From Marasmius tenuissimus (Eukaryota > Basidiomycota > Agaricomycetes > Agaricales > Marasmiaceae): 64,000 nt of DNA. Location of the stretch: the NCBI GenBank assembly GCA_029532415.1, contig JAQOTA010000065.1, positions 310,001 through 374,000 of the forward strand. The letters run 5' to 3'. The position numbers and the translations under genes are program-made. The notes beneath the pieces are model-generated. The model searched no databases. It saw only the letters and a program-made list of their open reading frames with translations, and was not told the origin of the DNA. Positions 1 through 11,144 of this stretch are shown here, piece by piece (position 1 is the stretch's first letter; each line of letters starts with the position of its first letter).

Positions 1-592
1 CTTGAGGCATTGTTCTGATTAAGGAGGGGCTATTTTTCAAGAATGCTTACTAGAAATGAAAGATGAGGCCTGTTGGATGTCAGGAGAGAACTGGTTATGC
101 TCTACAATGGAAGCTCACCATTGATGCAGGAAATACCGAAAAGTGTAGATAACATATGGCTCGCTGAGTTCGCTCTGGACGAGAGACATAACATGAGGAA
201 GATCGGATTCTCCTACATATTGACGATACATGATCTCAGCCATCCTTCAAGGGTATCCAAGTTGAGCTCCGATTGGTAGTGCGCACAGCAGAAAAAGTAA
301 CGAACGAGTGAAAGAAGGAAGCTAGCAAGCAAGCAAGTGGGGGCAGAACGCAACCCACGCAGCAACCTCGCGCCTTTTATACGCGCGTCCGTCATGTGAC
401 AGGTCCTCATACATCCAGTCAAGTCAAGAAGCGAAGTTCGTTCATTCATTCGTTGACAAGAAATCGATACACGGGGTATACACGACCGAAATTATCATAC
501 ACATCTTGACCTCTTGACCTCAACTTTCCCGAGGCCGAGTCAACATGAACACCCCGATATTACATCCCCAATTCAGATCGAGACACCGGCCC
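1..592. other. Left edge, no supported gene
   Basis: I see no conserved protein or RNA here. Short open frames on both strands (for example 213-449 on the minus strand) lack recognisable domains. The end at 593 is the stop side of the neighbouring amidohydrolase, so its 3' UTR and terminator probably lie in the right part of this stretch. The left part could be the promoter of a gene reading out of the window, but nothing proves it. Confidence 0.4.
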
Positions 593-2237
593 CTAGATCC
601 TTGGCTCCAGGCCTAACTTGTACAACCTATTTGAGTTGTGGAACAGGGCATTTTGCACGATCGAAACTGCTTGTTCCTCCGAAAGTTCGCCAGAATGTAC
701 GATTTCGGAAAGTACCTATGGAGAATCATCAGCGGCAGGTTTCGTACGTCAAGATAGTGAGATAGCAAGATAGAAATGCCAGCAGGAGGCAAGTACGACG
801 GAGGAACGAACAGGACATACATCATACAAAGCCTGCCTAGCCTGCAGGGTGCCCAAGTAGAACGTTTCCGGAAACCAGTGTCCATCCGCTGCGAGAAACG
901 ACACCGCTGCGGTCAGAAACGTACACGGCGATCGGAAAGGACAAAGGGACGGAACTAGACCACAGGATCTTATTCGTGGGAGTGAGCTCCAGGATCTCCC
1001 TAAGAATAGCACTGTATTAATTGGGGTGGTAGAACCTCGAATGAATACAGGGAAGCGGGAATGAACGAGAAGCATCCAATCACCGTTGACCGTGCCCTGC
1101 GACTTGGGGGAAGACCTGGGTTGAGAGGGTAGTAAATAAATGAGGTGCGCCATTCGCCTGGTTCGAGAGACCGTGCAAAGGATGATGAGGCCCATCCACA
1201 TACCTCTCCGAAATCCAGAAATACATTTGGATACACTGCGGTGAGGTATCCCGCATCTCGCATGTACGGATATGACGCGTGGAGAAGGACAATCTTCGTT
1301 TTTGGGTACGCCTTGATTATTGGTTGCATATGTGCAGGTGAAGAACGAGTGAGGGTGATATCGCTATCGCCCAGTCCGGTATGGAACTGGACTGAGAATG
1401 ACAAGGACAGGTGTTAGGGAAGAGCTCGACTAGGATGGGGACTTGCCTGGCTTATCATACTCCCCAGCAACCTCGAGAGCTGTGCGAACAACAAGGTCGT
1501 TCAAGAATTTAACCTCGAGACGTAGGGTCCCTTGTTGCATGAACTTGGCCTTCAATGCGTTCCATTGAGCCTCGAAAGATATAGCATCAAAACCTGCGCG
1601 GGTGGGGGCAACATCCAAACCAGTTCTGTAACAAACGACAGACTTGAATCCGACCACTGTGGGGTCCCTCGCGAGCTCCGTGATGGTATGCCTGATGTTC
1701 TCTTGGAATCGATACAGATGTAACGGTTGATCTGGGTCCTGACTGATCAACTCTTTGAGAATATTCTGGCGGAGAGCTTCAGTCTGAGGCACGGTATCAG
1801 GACGTCCCGCTCACCTCTGCCTCGACTTCGACTCTAACAATTCTCCTGGTATCGCAAAATTGTTCGCTATGCCACTCCAAACCCTCCGCATACTCTTCAA
1901 CACCACCAAGCCCATCATCGAGCAGCAAGCATTGAATCTTGCACGGCTCCATGAGCATATTGCACAATTCCAGGTATGATATCTCGTTTCGTCGAAGCTT
2001 GATCTCTTCCCAATAGGCATTCTTTTCTAAACCCAAGATTGGCGCAAGCTGCTTTGTCGCCCGTATAAAAGCGAGAGTGTGGGGTGTATCCTCGATGAGC
2101 CCGTTGCCAGAGGCTTCTGATACCAAATGTTCGAGCGGAAACTCATCCTTATATTCCTCCTTCAGTAGCGGGTGAGCATGATTGTCTATAGCGGGGTAGT
2201 TCAGAGCAGCATCAGCAAGATCTTTGAGCAAAGGCAT
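593..2237 (-). CDS. FluG-like amidohydrolase (Amidohydro_2 family), 7 exons
   Basis: Exons I infer on the minus strand: 2237-1815, 1765-1447, 1391-1204, 1115-1084, 1011-956, 888-821 and 715-593. Together they encode 402 aa. The protein matches the metal-dependent amidohydrolase half of fungal FluG. Near the N-terminus is the metal-binding HxH (NHAHP, about residues 19-23), then VVGFKSVVCYRTGLD, QFHTGLGDSD, LLHASYPY, NVFLDFGEV, and the metal aspartate in STDGHWFPETFYLG. The C-terminus is NALFHNSNRLYKL. Several of these motifs are whole only after splicing: STDGHW forms across intron 889-955 and KPVQFH across 1392-1446. The intron at 1392-1446 has a GC donor (G|GCAAGT). The exon at 1084-1115 is only 32 nt. 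The glutamine-synthetase-like half of FluG is absent, so this is a stand-alone amidohydrolase. Its substrate is unknown. It is divergent from the carrier gene at 2413. Family assignment is firm; exact splice sites are inference. Confidence 0.88.
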
Positions 2238-2412
2238 TGTGGTTGGGGTCGAAGAGTGAAATCTAATCTTATCGCTACCGAGTATTTACGTCAGCGGGAA
2301 AAGTTTGAAATCAAAAAAGTGCCGGCCAAATTCATCATTCCTCCTCCCCCCTTCGACCTCGTTCCTCCTTCTCGCCGTCCTACCTTCCGTCGGTGTATCT
2401 TTTGCTCAGGAA
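2238..2412. promoter_or_regulatory. Bidirectional promoter between amidohydrolase and carrier gene
   Basis: This is the 175-bp gap between two divergent start codons. A pyrimidine-rich tract (about 2336-2395) precedes the plus-strand start, as is common in fungal promoters. TTACGTCA at 2286-2293 is a CRE/ATF-type palindrome half that could serve either gene. Both assignments are inference from position. Confidence 0.45.
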
Positions 2413-3537
2413 ATGGCCACCGAAGCTTCTTCATCATCTTCCAAATCACCAAAATACGTTCCTGCCAAGACATGGACACATTTTGTCGCTGGAGGGTGCG
2501 TTGCTAAACATTGACTTTCCTTTCTCAACACTAATTGATGGTTTATTTAGACTGGGTGGAATGTGTGGTGCAATTGTAACAAGTCCCTTTGACGTTGTAA
2601 AAACTCGTCTCCAATCATCTCTCTTCCTCGAAAACCCCACAGTCCGTCTCGCAAACAACGGTGCAGCAACTGTTGTTCGGGGCGGCGGGGGCAACCTACT
2701 CTGGCACTTTGTCGAAACAGGTCACATCCTCCGCAATATCTACCGCGACGAGTCCCCACGCGCCCTGTTCAAAGGTCTTGGTCCAACGTTGGTTGGCGTC
2801 ATCCCAGCGCGCTCCATTAATTTTTTCACCTACGGCAACGGCAAACGAATCATCGCTGATAACTTCAATAACGGTCAAGAGTCTACTCTCGTGCATCTAT
2901 CCGCTGCTGCCATCGCTGGAGTATGTACCGGTACAGCGACGAATCCCATATGGGTTGTTAAGACCCGGTTACAACTCGCGTCTGTCTCGAAAGGCGTCGA
3001 CGCGGACATCGCAGCGGCTCGTGGGGGCAAGTACAGTACGAGTTGGTTGATGATAAAGAAGATTATGCGGGAAGAGGGCGTTCGTGGATTTTACAAGGGC
3101 TTGAGTGCAAGCTATTTGGGTGTTACCGAGGGAACGATTCAATGGGTTCTTTACGAGAAGCTCAAGCGGTTAACAGCAGATAAGGAGGGGAAGGGTGGGT
3201 GGCAAGAGTGGTCCGGTATGCTGGGGAGTGCTGGGACAGCGAAATGTGTTGCGACTGTCATAACATATCCGCATGAGGTGAGCGTTATCATATTGGCCGT
3301 TTCCCCAGCACCAAGCGACGGTTGCAGGTTATACGAACACGGCTCAGACAACCAAAAGTCAACGGTGTTCTAAAATACACTGGTCTCGTCCAAACCCTCC
3401 GCCTGGTCATTGCAGAAGAAGGCGCACGATCATTATACGGCGGTCTTAGCGCACATCTCATGCGTGTCGTTCCCAATGCAGCAGTCATGTTCTTCATATA
3501 CGAAGGTATATTACGGTGGAGCACGTCCACTTCATAA
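2413..3537 (+). CDS. RIM2: RIM2/SLC25A33-36-type mitochondrial pyrimidine nucleotide carrier
   Basis: Three exons (2413-2495, 2551-3277, 3328-3537; introns of 55 and 50 nt) encode 339 aa. This is a three-repeat mitochondrial carrier of the inner membrane. The signatures at the ends of the odd helices are PFDVVKTRLQ (residues 40-49), PIWVVKTRLQ (160-169) and PHEVIRTRLRQ (268-278). The last is complete only after intron 2 is removed. The PIW and YPHE variants are typical of the RIM2/PNC branch, which imports pyrimidine nucleotides for mitochondrial nucleic-acid synthesis in exchange for (deoxy)nucleotides. I chose ATG 2413 because exon 1 then ends in VAGG and joins to LGGMCGAIVTSPFD in frame. 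An upstream ATG at 2393 in another frame runs only if the intron is ignored. The order amidohydrolase-carrier-MGM1 places two mitochondrial genes side by side. The neighbour's 3' end faces it at 3904. Confidence 0.9.
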
Positions 3538-3903
3538 AAAAGCTCCACCCGGCCTGCTGCTTTCCGTTTATGCTATCCCAGGTTTAGGCTTCGTCATGCG
3601 GTATACCATGCCCTTCCGCTCACTCACTAGATCCCACGTATCACTACTCATTCTCACCTGCTTTACCCTACTTACCCACCTAACGCAAACACTGTATCAT
3701 AGCTATTGGTATAATATCATGAACCCATCGGATTTTAACACACGAACAAACCATGGAACGGATTTCCTCAGAAAGTGGGGTATTTCTTCCATTAGACGCA
3801 ACATATGTAAAGGTAGATGTACTGAAGTGCTGTTCATGATCGTAAAGTATGGTGTCCGTGTATGCAGTGCAACTCCCCAATTTCGCCACTATCCGTTCAC
3901 CAA
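3538..3903. other. Convergent 3' region of carrier and MGM1 genes
   Basis: This is 366 bp between two facing stop codons. I see no conserved coding potential. It must hold both 3' UTRs and polyadenylation signals. AT-rich stretches such as 3700-3720 fit this, but no single signal can be assigned. Confidence 0.5.
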
Positions 3904-6900
3904 CTACCAAACAAGCCCTTCCTTGTCCTCCCCGACGTTTGCTGAGATTCCACTGGTTGCCGGAGAGTCGACAGCCCATTCAGCTGTTTCATAACCTACG
4001 AAATGGTCAACAACCAAGTAATCGTCGAACAGTGGAAAGATACTGACCTCCTCGAGTTTGTCCTTTCTCTCCTGCAACTCGAGATGTTTTCGAACAGCCG
4101 GGTTCTCCCTCGCAAACTCCTCAACCTCACTCCTCCAAGTATACGCTCGTTCCCTGCCTCCCAGATTGCCGCCTTTTGCTCCATCGCTCTCCTTGATGCC
4201 AGCCTCTGAGCTGTATCCATACAACAACCTCCCCTCAACCTCCCTCGGGAATTGATAGAAGAACTGTTCCAAAAGTTCAATGTTCAAGAACATTGAGCTC
4301 GTGTAAGCCAGCTTGTCCGCGACTACATTCAAGAACACTTCGGGGCATAGCTCCGTACCCGTCCCAATGCCTGTCCCATTCCCGTTCTTCGTCGAGGTAG
4401 AGGCCGGCGCTGTGAGAGCCTGAGCCCGACATCTCTTGCTCTTGAGTGCCATCAGCCGGAGGTTCAACACGTCTACCCGGTCCGAATACGCAATCGCATG
4501 TCGAGCATCGGCAACTTGCGCAGAAGTATATCGGTACTCGATTTCCTTTTTCCTTTCCGAATCTTGTTGATCTGAAGACCCGTCCAAGGACGCCCTGAGA
4601 ACTCGTTCCCTGGCCTTATCTTCGACCTCCCTCACATACCCGACTACAGCTCCCAACCTTCGACTCCCTCCAACTCTCTTCCGAATCTCTCCAAGCTTGG
4701 CTTCGCACATGGCCTTTTCCCTCTCCAAAAGCTCAACTGATCTCTGCCTTGCTCTCTCCCACTCTCCTCCAGAGGTCGATGTGGTGGAAGAACTGGACGA
4801 CGAGCCCCAGCCGAACCACGAGGACGAAGATTGCTTATTTCGGGACGGCGGTTGTATAACACCTTCAGCTTCCAAGACCTCCTCCTCGACCTCTCGCGCA
4901 TACTTGTACGGCTTCACACTATTCTCCACCATATCAGCCGCCACGCCCACACGTTCCTTTAATATCGAATTCGCAAACTCCACGATCAATTCTCGGGCCC
5001 TCGGATGGTGGATCCATGGTTCGGATGTCAAGATCGAGTTGGGATTCGAGTACGATGAGGATGTCGACGACGACGAGCCCTCAGAGGCATCGACTACTTC
5101 TCGTAATGCGTCGGCGACTAATGTTGTGGTCATCCTGCCGACTCCACTCTTGGCGAGTAACGAGCTTGCGCTCTCTAGCTTCTGCCTTGCCATGACTAGT
5201 TGCTTCAGTGCCTCGTCGTCCTTTTCCTTGTTGCCGGTCTTCCAGCCCTCTACGGCGCCTCTGGTTAACTCTTTAACTCCTTTGACATCGCCCCAGTAGA
5301 CCCCCTCGAGTACGTCCAGTACCCTCTCCTCGACAAGTCCTCGCACCCGCTCCCGGACTTCTGTCCTTGCAAAGACGTCCCTTCGAACATCCCTCAAGTG
5401 TGCCTTGAGTCCGTCAAGTGTCTCTGCAAGGTAAGACTCGGGAGTGATTCGCGTGTCGTTATACATGACCTTGAACTGGTACTGCGCAGACTCGAGTTCG
5501 AGTTGGACCGCGTTTGTGATAGTGTGTAGAGATTGCGACATTGAAAGTGACAGGACATGTCTGAGGAGTGTGAGGAGCGTCGGAGTTCCTGTGAGGGTTC
5601 GTTCGTCTTTCTCTTCTGGTTTCCTTCCCTTGCCCTTCTTATCCTCAATCATCGACGGAGGGTTGAAGGTGTCTTTGTGTCGTCGGAAGTATTCACCTTC
5701 ACCTTCCCTTCCTCCCTGACCGCAGACAACGCCAACCCAGCCGAGCCGAAGTGGATATCTTCCTCCGCCACCCTTGAGGACATCTCGCGCTCTCTCGGGT
5801 TCTACCAAGTCGACCTTGGTGACGACACCAACGGTCCTGACCCCGCGAGGATCTACCCTCCGTGCGGCCCTCAATGCTGGTGAGTTGGCCAAATCGACAT
5901 CGGCAGCGCATACGGCAAGGATGACGTTGGGTTCTCGGAGGTACTTTTCGCAGACACCAGCGATCTTCTCTCGCAGTTCTTCAGGTTGGTCCATGCTGGA
6001 GATCTGGATGTACCCAGGCAAGTCGATGAGGGTCAAGTCGGGGATGCGGGGAGAGTAGATGTGGAGTTGGATAGGTTCGTCCGAGACACATTCTTCTGCG
6101 GGTACGGCGAGGTTGAGGTCGGTGAGGGTACGTTGGATGGTTTTGAAGTTGGATATCTTTTCTTTTCCAAAACCGAGGGTGGGGAAGATTCCGTATTCTT
6201 GGGGGTGGGGGTTTGTGGGTGTGGCGGGTGTGTGGACGAGGGTGAGTTCGATGGGGCGTCGGGTTACCATGTTATTGCCTCTGTACGAGAGTGAGGGGAG
6301 GAGGAGGGATGATGAACGCGAGACTTACTTTGGGAGGAATTCGTGCCCGATGATGGCTTCCAAGACGGAGCTTTTGCCTGAACTTTGGGAACCGATGACC
6401 ACGATTGAAGGGAGTTTGAGGGCGTCGCTCTGGTCGATACTGTTGAGCATGCTTCGGATTTCAATGAGTTTTTTCGTAAGCAACATTAGGTCGTTGTTAT
6501 CTCCGTTGGGTGAGAATGCCGAAGCGTCGAGGCCGTCCTCGTCATCCAGGGAAGAGGCGACGGCAGCTCCTACGACAACGGCTGGAGGGAGGTTGGATGG
6601 GGGCGGTGAAGAGTTGGAATCGGAAGACGAGTTTGAAGATTCCGACGATTGAGAGGAAAACATATCCTTGATAAAGTCCACGTTTGGTAATTGCAATTCG
6701 GAAACGAAGCCCTTGACACTGTTCACCCCCTCTGAGGCACTCCCAAACAAGTCGGACGCTGTATCTTGAACAGTGTTCATCCAATCTTGTGTTGTTTTGC
6801 GAAACTCTACACGCAGCGACGTCACTCAGGACACACACGCTCCGCACATAAAATAAGTCGCGACACGCACCGTCAAACTTGTAGTTCGCATATCCAAACC

Positions 6901-7144
6901 CTCCCGCCCCAGCAGCAGCACCAGCTATAGGAACCCGGAATGCCCTCGCAATGAATCGCGGTATAGAACTGTACGACAACGCACGGACATGGACATGTCG
7001 GAATGCCTGGCTATTCGTCGGGTTGAGGTACCTTCTTCTAAGGGATTGACTGGCAAGTAAAGTCGTCTGAAAGTGTTGTCGATGAACAGGACGGCTAGAT
7101 CTGCTTGACGCTGCTGCAGCTGTTCGTGCAGCTGAGCGATACAT
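3904..7144 (-). CDS. MGM1: MGM1/OPA1 mitochondrial dynamin-like GTPase, 3 exons
   Basis: Exons 7144-6871, 6806-6329 and 6280-3904 (introns of 64 and 48 nt) encode about 1042 aa. The first ~90 residues are Ser/Arg/Ala-rich and basic, as in a mitochondrial presequence, ending in a weak hydrophobic stretch ([11 protein letters not shown]). A second hydrophobic stretch, [10 protein letters not shown] (about residues 166-175), sits where yeast Mgm1 is cut by the rhomboid protease Pcp1. The dynamin GTPase follows: G1 GSQSSGKSS (about residue 230), G2 in [10 protein letters not shown] (formed across intron 2), G3 DLPGYIQ, G4 TKVD. A long helical middle/GED-like part reaches the stop. GYIQ after DLPG is typical of the Mgm1/Msp1/OPA1 branch. 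The role is inner-membrane fusion and crista shape in the intermembrane space. At 1042 aa it is longer than yeast Mgm1 (about 900), mostly through low-complexity Ser/Gly inserts such as the one before the GTPase. It is divergent from the SAP gene, 128 bp away. Confidence 0.92.
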
Positions 7145-7272
7145 GCCGTGGGTGACGCTGAGGGTGATGGAGGAGAGACGGAGGTATCACATGACGACAT
7201 GAATGCAGGAACAACGCGTAAACAAGAACAAACTAACACGCTTCTTGTTCGTTTACTACGACATCCTCCACG
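7145..7272. promoter_or_regulatory. Bidirectional promoter between MGM1 and SAP-domain gene
   Basis: This is 128 bp between divergent start codons. It is so short that both promoters must overlap. No TATA box or named factor site is obvious. Confidence 0.45.
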
Positions 7273-8277
7273 ATGCCCCCGACATATAGCGGCTCCCTTC
7301 AAGCGAAGAAAAAGTCAGAATTGCAATCAATCGCCACCGATCTACGCCTCAGCGACGATGGGACTCGGGAAGAGCTACAACAACGAATCAAGAAGCATTT
7401 GGACGCCAAACAGTCGCAGTTGGAGGAGGACCCTAGGTTTGCAGGGTTGTATGTCCGACGGAGAAAGGGCAGCGTCCAGCCGACGCCAACGCCAGTCGCA
7501 GAGTCGACCCCTGTCAAGGATCTCCGAGAAGTGAGCACCTTTCTCAAGAATCCAATTCTGGAGGGCGAGGAGGATGAAGAGGAGGAGGAGGAGGAGGCCA
7601 TCGACGACGAAGGCATTTCACTTAGCAACCTGCCACCTCTGCCACCGAGCGCAGACACATCCACCGTACTCGAAAAGTCCGTAGTCGAAAAGTCCATCGT
7701 CGTTGTTGAACAACAACTCCAACCAGCCGTTGTCGTTGACGAAGATGCTCTCGTCGTTGCCTCCAACGAACTCATTCTCAAATCGCGCTCATACCTCTCC
7801 AACTCGCTCAACATTTGGTCTCTCACTGCAATCCTCGAGCTCTCCTTCATCCTCACAGTTACCGTCCCCTGGGAATATACCTCTCTAGGCGCTGTCGTCC
7901 TTCCTCTGCCGCCAACTTTCTCCACCCTTCAGGACTGGCAGTTTTGGGGATGCACCTTGTCAGTGGTGTGGCACTGGTTCATCCCTTCCCTCCTCATCCC
8001 GGCTATCGCAGGGACCTTGATCAGCTTTAGCCCTCCACCGCAAAGCCCCGTTGCAGTCCAGTCACCTCTCCCATTCGACCCCTTAACTGCCTCGATTGTC
8101 CGTCTAGCAGCACATCTCGCATATCCCTACGTGGATGGCGCCGTTTGCGGCCGGAACGATGTTCTTGGGCTCCAAGCTCGGACTCTCGCTGCTGGAGTCG
8201 GTGTCGCATTTGCATTTGCAGAAGTTATCACCGCTGCTGGTCGACAAGCACCTCCACTGCCGGCCATTACCCATTAA
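7273..8277 (+). CDS. SAP-domain protein with hydrophobic C-terminal half
   Basis: A single uninterrupted 334-aa frame. Residues about 8-47 fit a SAP helix-extension-helix motif (LQAKKKSELQSIATDLRLSD followed by REELQQRIKKHL). SAP motifs usually bind DNA/chromatin or occur in organelle proteins. A Pro/Thr-rich linker and an acidic run (residues 99-113, mainly Glu) follow. Hydrophobic segments lie at about 179-199, 225-251 and 304-322, with a further weakly hydrophobic stretch at 272-285, suggesting three or four membrane spans. I know similar SAP-plus-membrane proteins only as uncharacterised fungal proteins. A nuclear-envelope or mitochondrial location is conceivable but unproven. The start is supported because the SAP motif begins within ten residues. 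The shared promoter with MGM1 is suggestive, not evidence of function. Confidence 0.8.
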   Translation: MPPTYSGSLQAKKKSELQSIATDLRLSDDGTREELQQRIKKHLDAKQSQLEEDPRFAGLYVRRRKGSVQPTPTPVAESTPVKDLREVSTFLKNPILEGEEDEEEEEEEAIDDEGISLSNLPPLPPSADTSTVLEKSVVEKSIVVVEQQLQPAVVVDEDALVVASNELILKSRSYLSNSLNIWSLTAILELSFILTVTVPWEYTSLGAVVLPLPPTFSTLQDWQFWGCTLSVVWHWFIPSLLIPAIAGTLISFSPPPQSPVAVQSPLPFDPLTASIVRLAAHLAYPYVDGAVCGRNDVLGLQARTLAAGVGVAFAFAEVITAAGRQAPPLPAITH

Positions 8278-9044
8278 CGACCCATTTACGTTCTCCCCCT
8301 TTTTGTTCTTGCTCCTATCCCTCTCCGTCTCTGCTTGCTATGTCGACTCATGCTTTCCGTACGCTTAATTTATGGCCAAGTACATGTACTATCGTCATAT
8401 CTTATCTTATCTGTACTTTATCTCTATCTCTGTTTTTTTTTTTTTTCACTTTTCTTGTCCGTTCTTCCTTTCCTGCTCGTTACATTTGTGGCACGGTGTA
8501 TAACTACAATCTATGATCTACGACCCTCAATGGATATGTGTGTATACCCTATGTAGATTTTTTATGTACGGGCAGATTTTAACACTACATCATTATGAAG
8601 CATGGGCAGAGGCGAACCTAGATATGAAACATTAAAGGAAAACATCCCGTTCCTCAGTCATATCATTGATCCATGTAAATCCTCTTTGTGGATGAGCATA
8701 TATGGGTATAAGGACCTTGCCAGAATTCTTGTGTGATTTTACAGGATGCCCTGCGTGAGTCACACAACATTGTATGTGTTGGGAAAAATGGACTTACAGG
8801 CCCTTTTTAGTCAGTATGGATGGTCTTGTTGCACCTTACAGCACACAATAAGGACTTGTAATCCAGGATGAACTCTTACAAGAGACAAAGATCTGCAGGA
8901 TCCCTCACAGCTCACATGCTCGTCAGTGAATCAGCCCATGTATAAAAATGTATGGTACATACATGATTATTGGGCTGCAATATGTTGGTAAGTCATCACA
9001 TATATTCACTGTACTGACCCCCAGCCTGTAGGGTAATAGGAACA
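8278..9044. other. AT-rich intergenic stretch
   Basis: This follows the SAP-domain gene and should hold its 3' UTR. A T-run lies at about 8431-8446. No open frame with a recognisable domain is present. It marks the border between the gene-dense block and the repeat-rich region. Confidence 0.5.
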
Positions 9045-9215
9045 CATCAAGTAACTAGGAAGCCCCTCAGGCCACTGTCAAGGTCAAGGGAACAAAGAAG
9101 AATAGATAGGCTGTGAGCAAGACATAGGCTACACAGTACATGCTGGAAACAAGCACTATGTGACAAAGTTGTCAGACTGGGGAACTATCTACAGAGACCA
9201 TGAGTATATATGACA
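9045..9215 (-). repeat. Degenerate fragment of solo-LTR family L3
   Basis: The stretch running from the CCCCTCAGG motif through ACAAAGTTGTCAGACTGG to GAGTATATATGACAG is recognisably the same as parts of the intact L3 LTRs at 51295-51763 and, inverted, 37269-37736. Ends and TSD are not preserved, so it is an old, truncated copy. Confidence 0.6.
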
Positions 9216-9230
9216 GAACTAGCATTGCCA

Positions 9231-9366
9231 GCAGCTCAGCTCAAGCCATGGCTGAGCCATCTCCAAGCTAAGCTGAGCTGAGCCGCTGTCAAAAATGGCT
9301 CAGCAGGAGCCAATCAATGGCTCCAGCTCAGTCCAGCTCAGCAACCAGTTGAGCTGGCTCCAAGCC
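9231..9366. repeat. GAGCT/AGCTC-rich low-complexity patch
   Basis: AGCTCAGCT, GAGCTGAGC, GGCTCAGC and related words recur on both strands over about 135 bp, with many short inverted pairs. There is no fixed period and no open reading frame of note. I cannot say whether it is a decayed satellite or a transposon end. Confidence 0.5.
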
Positions 9367-9595
9367 ACCTACTTGGATTGAAAAAAAAATATCCTCCCAT
9401 ACTGATTTCTGGGCTATTTCTCATTAGCTACATTCAGAGTAACAAGTATTTTCGCCAAGTCGACATCTTTGAGGTCAATAAGTTGACCAAATACCATGGG
9501 CGTTTCGGACAACCAGTGCTTAGTAAACAGTCTGCCGCTGCATGTCCGGCCTTGAGCTTCATGCTTTTATTGTCCTCACCTGGGAGGCTTTAACA

Positions 9596-10537
9596 ATGAC
9601 CAAGAATGCAAACCACTCAACTCTCAGCCAGCCTTCGGCTACACCTGCGACTCAGCCTTCTCAGCCCAAACCCAAACAGAAGCGTTGCCCTAATCAGCCT
9701 TCTGTATTACTGGCTCAATTCAATTCGAGCAGGAATGACAGCGCGAAGACCTGGCTTTTAATTGACTTGATGGAAAAGCCCGAAAACTTTAAGGTCCTTT
9801 TTGGTACAAAGCCGGGTGAGGTAAGTCGCACGAACGCCATCTGAAACTGAATTGTCGCTGATTGATCTTCATCCAGAACAGCTCTGGTGAATCAAAGAAC
9901 GCGGTATTTCAACGGATTGCGCGGTTAGTCTGGCCAGAGTATTGTTCACAGGACTTCAAGGGGACCTGGATGCGTGTGCAAGGGAGAATCACTACGTAGG
10001 CGTGAAGCCTCGCTGTTTGTTGATCACAGCTAATTGACCTCTGACAGCTTGGTTAACGACTACAAAAAAGCTTCGAAGGGGTTGTGAGTGATCGGAAATG
10101 GAGTTCAACAAGGTGGAGAGGCCCAAGAGGATGAAGGAGAGCAGCAGGATTACCAACTTGAGTGGTACATTCCCTCAGATGGCCCAAATGAAGAGACTCC
10201 ACTTGAAGGACGTAATATTTGGGGTGAGTTCTTCATGGTCCCTCTTGCCGCAAGTACACTGATTATCTGGCTACTGAGTAGAAGCTATAACATGGAAGTT
10301 CCCTTTTTTCCCTCGCCTTCACTGATTCCTTTCAACCCGGCCCAATGTCAGTCCACCTGTTGTGACCGCCGGCATTACTCCAAATGGCAGAGAGACTGTC
10401 TTTCTTCAACAACCGGCACCAGCTGTTCAACCTCTCTCTTGCACTGTCAGCAACTCCTGCATTGACCCTCAGATCTTGGCTGAGTCAGCAGCAGCTCATG
10501 TGAATGCCCAGCCAGCTGCTACGACACCCGTTGGATC
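9596..10537 (+). pseudogene. 5' part of a multicopy Agaricomycete gene, split by copia-A
   Basis: Spliced reading from ATG 9596: a Ser/Pro/Gln-rich N-terminus, then LLAQFNSSRNDSAKTWLLID, donor after KPGE, then IARLVWPEYCSQDFKGTWMR and a second intron to LVNDYKKASKGL, then LEWYIPSDGP, then after a third intron RPNVSPPVVTAGITPNGRET. The layout resembles Myb/SANT-like DNA-binding proteins that occur in many copies in Agaricomycetes; the function is unknown. Two in-frame TGA codons break it, one after ASKGL and one inside the FFPRLH...FLSTRP stretch, so it is a pseudogene. Copia-A inserted after GGATC at 10533-10537. The missing C-terminus lies on the minus strand at 41373-41420. Confidence 0.65.
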
Positions 10538-10848
10538 TGTTGAATCCGTGGACTATATTTAGATCCTGGTATATCCGAAGTCCCGGTTCATACTTCCCAT
10601 CATCATATTATGCGGGACTATTGTTCCATTTATTCTTTCTACTTATGAACATATGTACAATTCTCATTGTTGTCCTTATATGGTATTTACTATAGTCTCT
10701 ACATGTATATAAGCTTGTAGTTCTCTACCTGAATCTACAGTGTGTTTGAGCTTCTACGTCTCGCCTCTACCTCTCTAAACTCCTCTCTGGTAAGTAGTAG
10801 TGTAGCTATGTTGTAGTCCTCTGCGCTAGGCATCATGCCGGCTCATCA
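10538..10848 (+). repeat. Copia-A 5' LTR (311 bp)
   Basis: It starts TGTTGAATCC and ends GGCTCATCA, followed by the primer binding site. The same 311-bp unit is at 41421-41731 (inverted). Solo copies are at 30693-31013 and, shortened, at 29052-29280. Confidence 0.85.
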
Positions 10849-10864
10849 GGTTATGGGCCCCAGT
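10849..10864 (+). other. Copia-A primer binding site
   Basis: GGTTATGGGCCCCAGT directly follows the LTR. Its complement contains CCCATAACC, the anticodon-loop region of initiator tRNA-Met. Drosophila copia uses a tRNA-iMet half-molecule at an almost identical site, so internal (half-tRNA) priming is likely. The identical site follows the copia-B 5' LTRs. Confidence 0.65.
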
Positions 10865-11144
10865 TAGCCCGACTACAATAACGAGTGCCCCTAGGCTGCT
10901 GTTAGCAACGAGCACCCCTAGGCCACTGTCATCGGCTAGCTAGGCTAGACCTGCATGTTGCCATTGACCTCTTAATTGAGTGCTTGATCTATGGCATTGA
11001 TGTACGTCCTTCAATGACATTGGATCTCAAGGATCCAATGCTCCTCGTTGAGCATAGCACCTTGATGGCTGCTCCCTGTGTTGATTAGACGCATGCTGAT
11101 GCTGTCTTTTCTGGATCCAACACCAAACCTAACATCTTACTACC

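Noticed and set aside
73..279. 68-aa frame at the left edge as a small gene
   Set aside because: No recognisable motif, no support for start or splice sites, and a composition like that of other chance frames.
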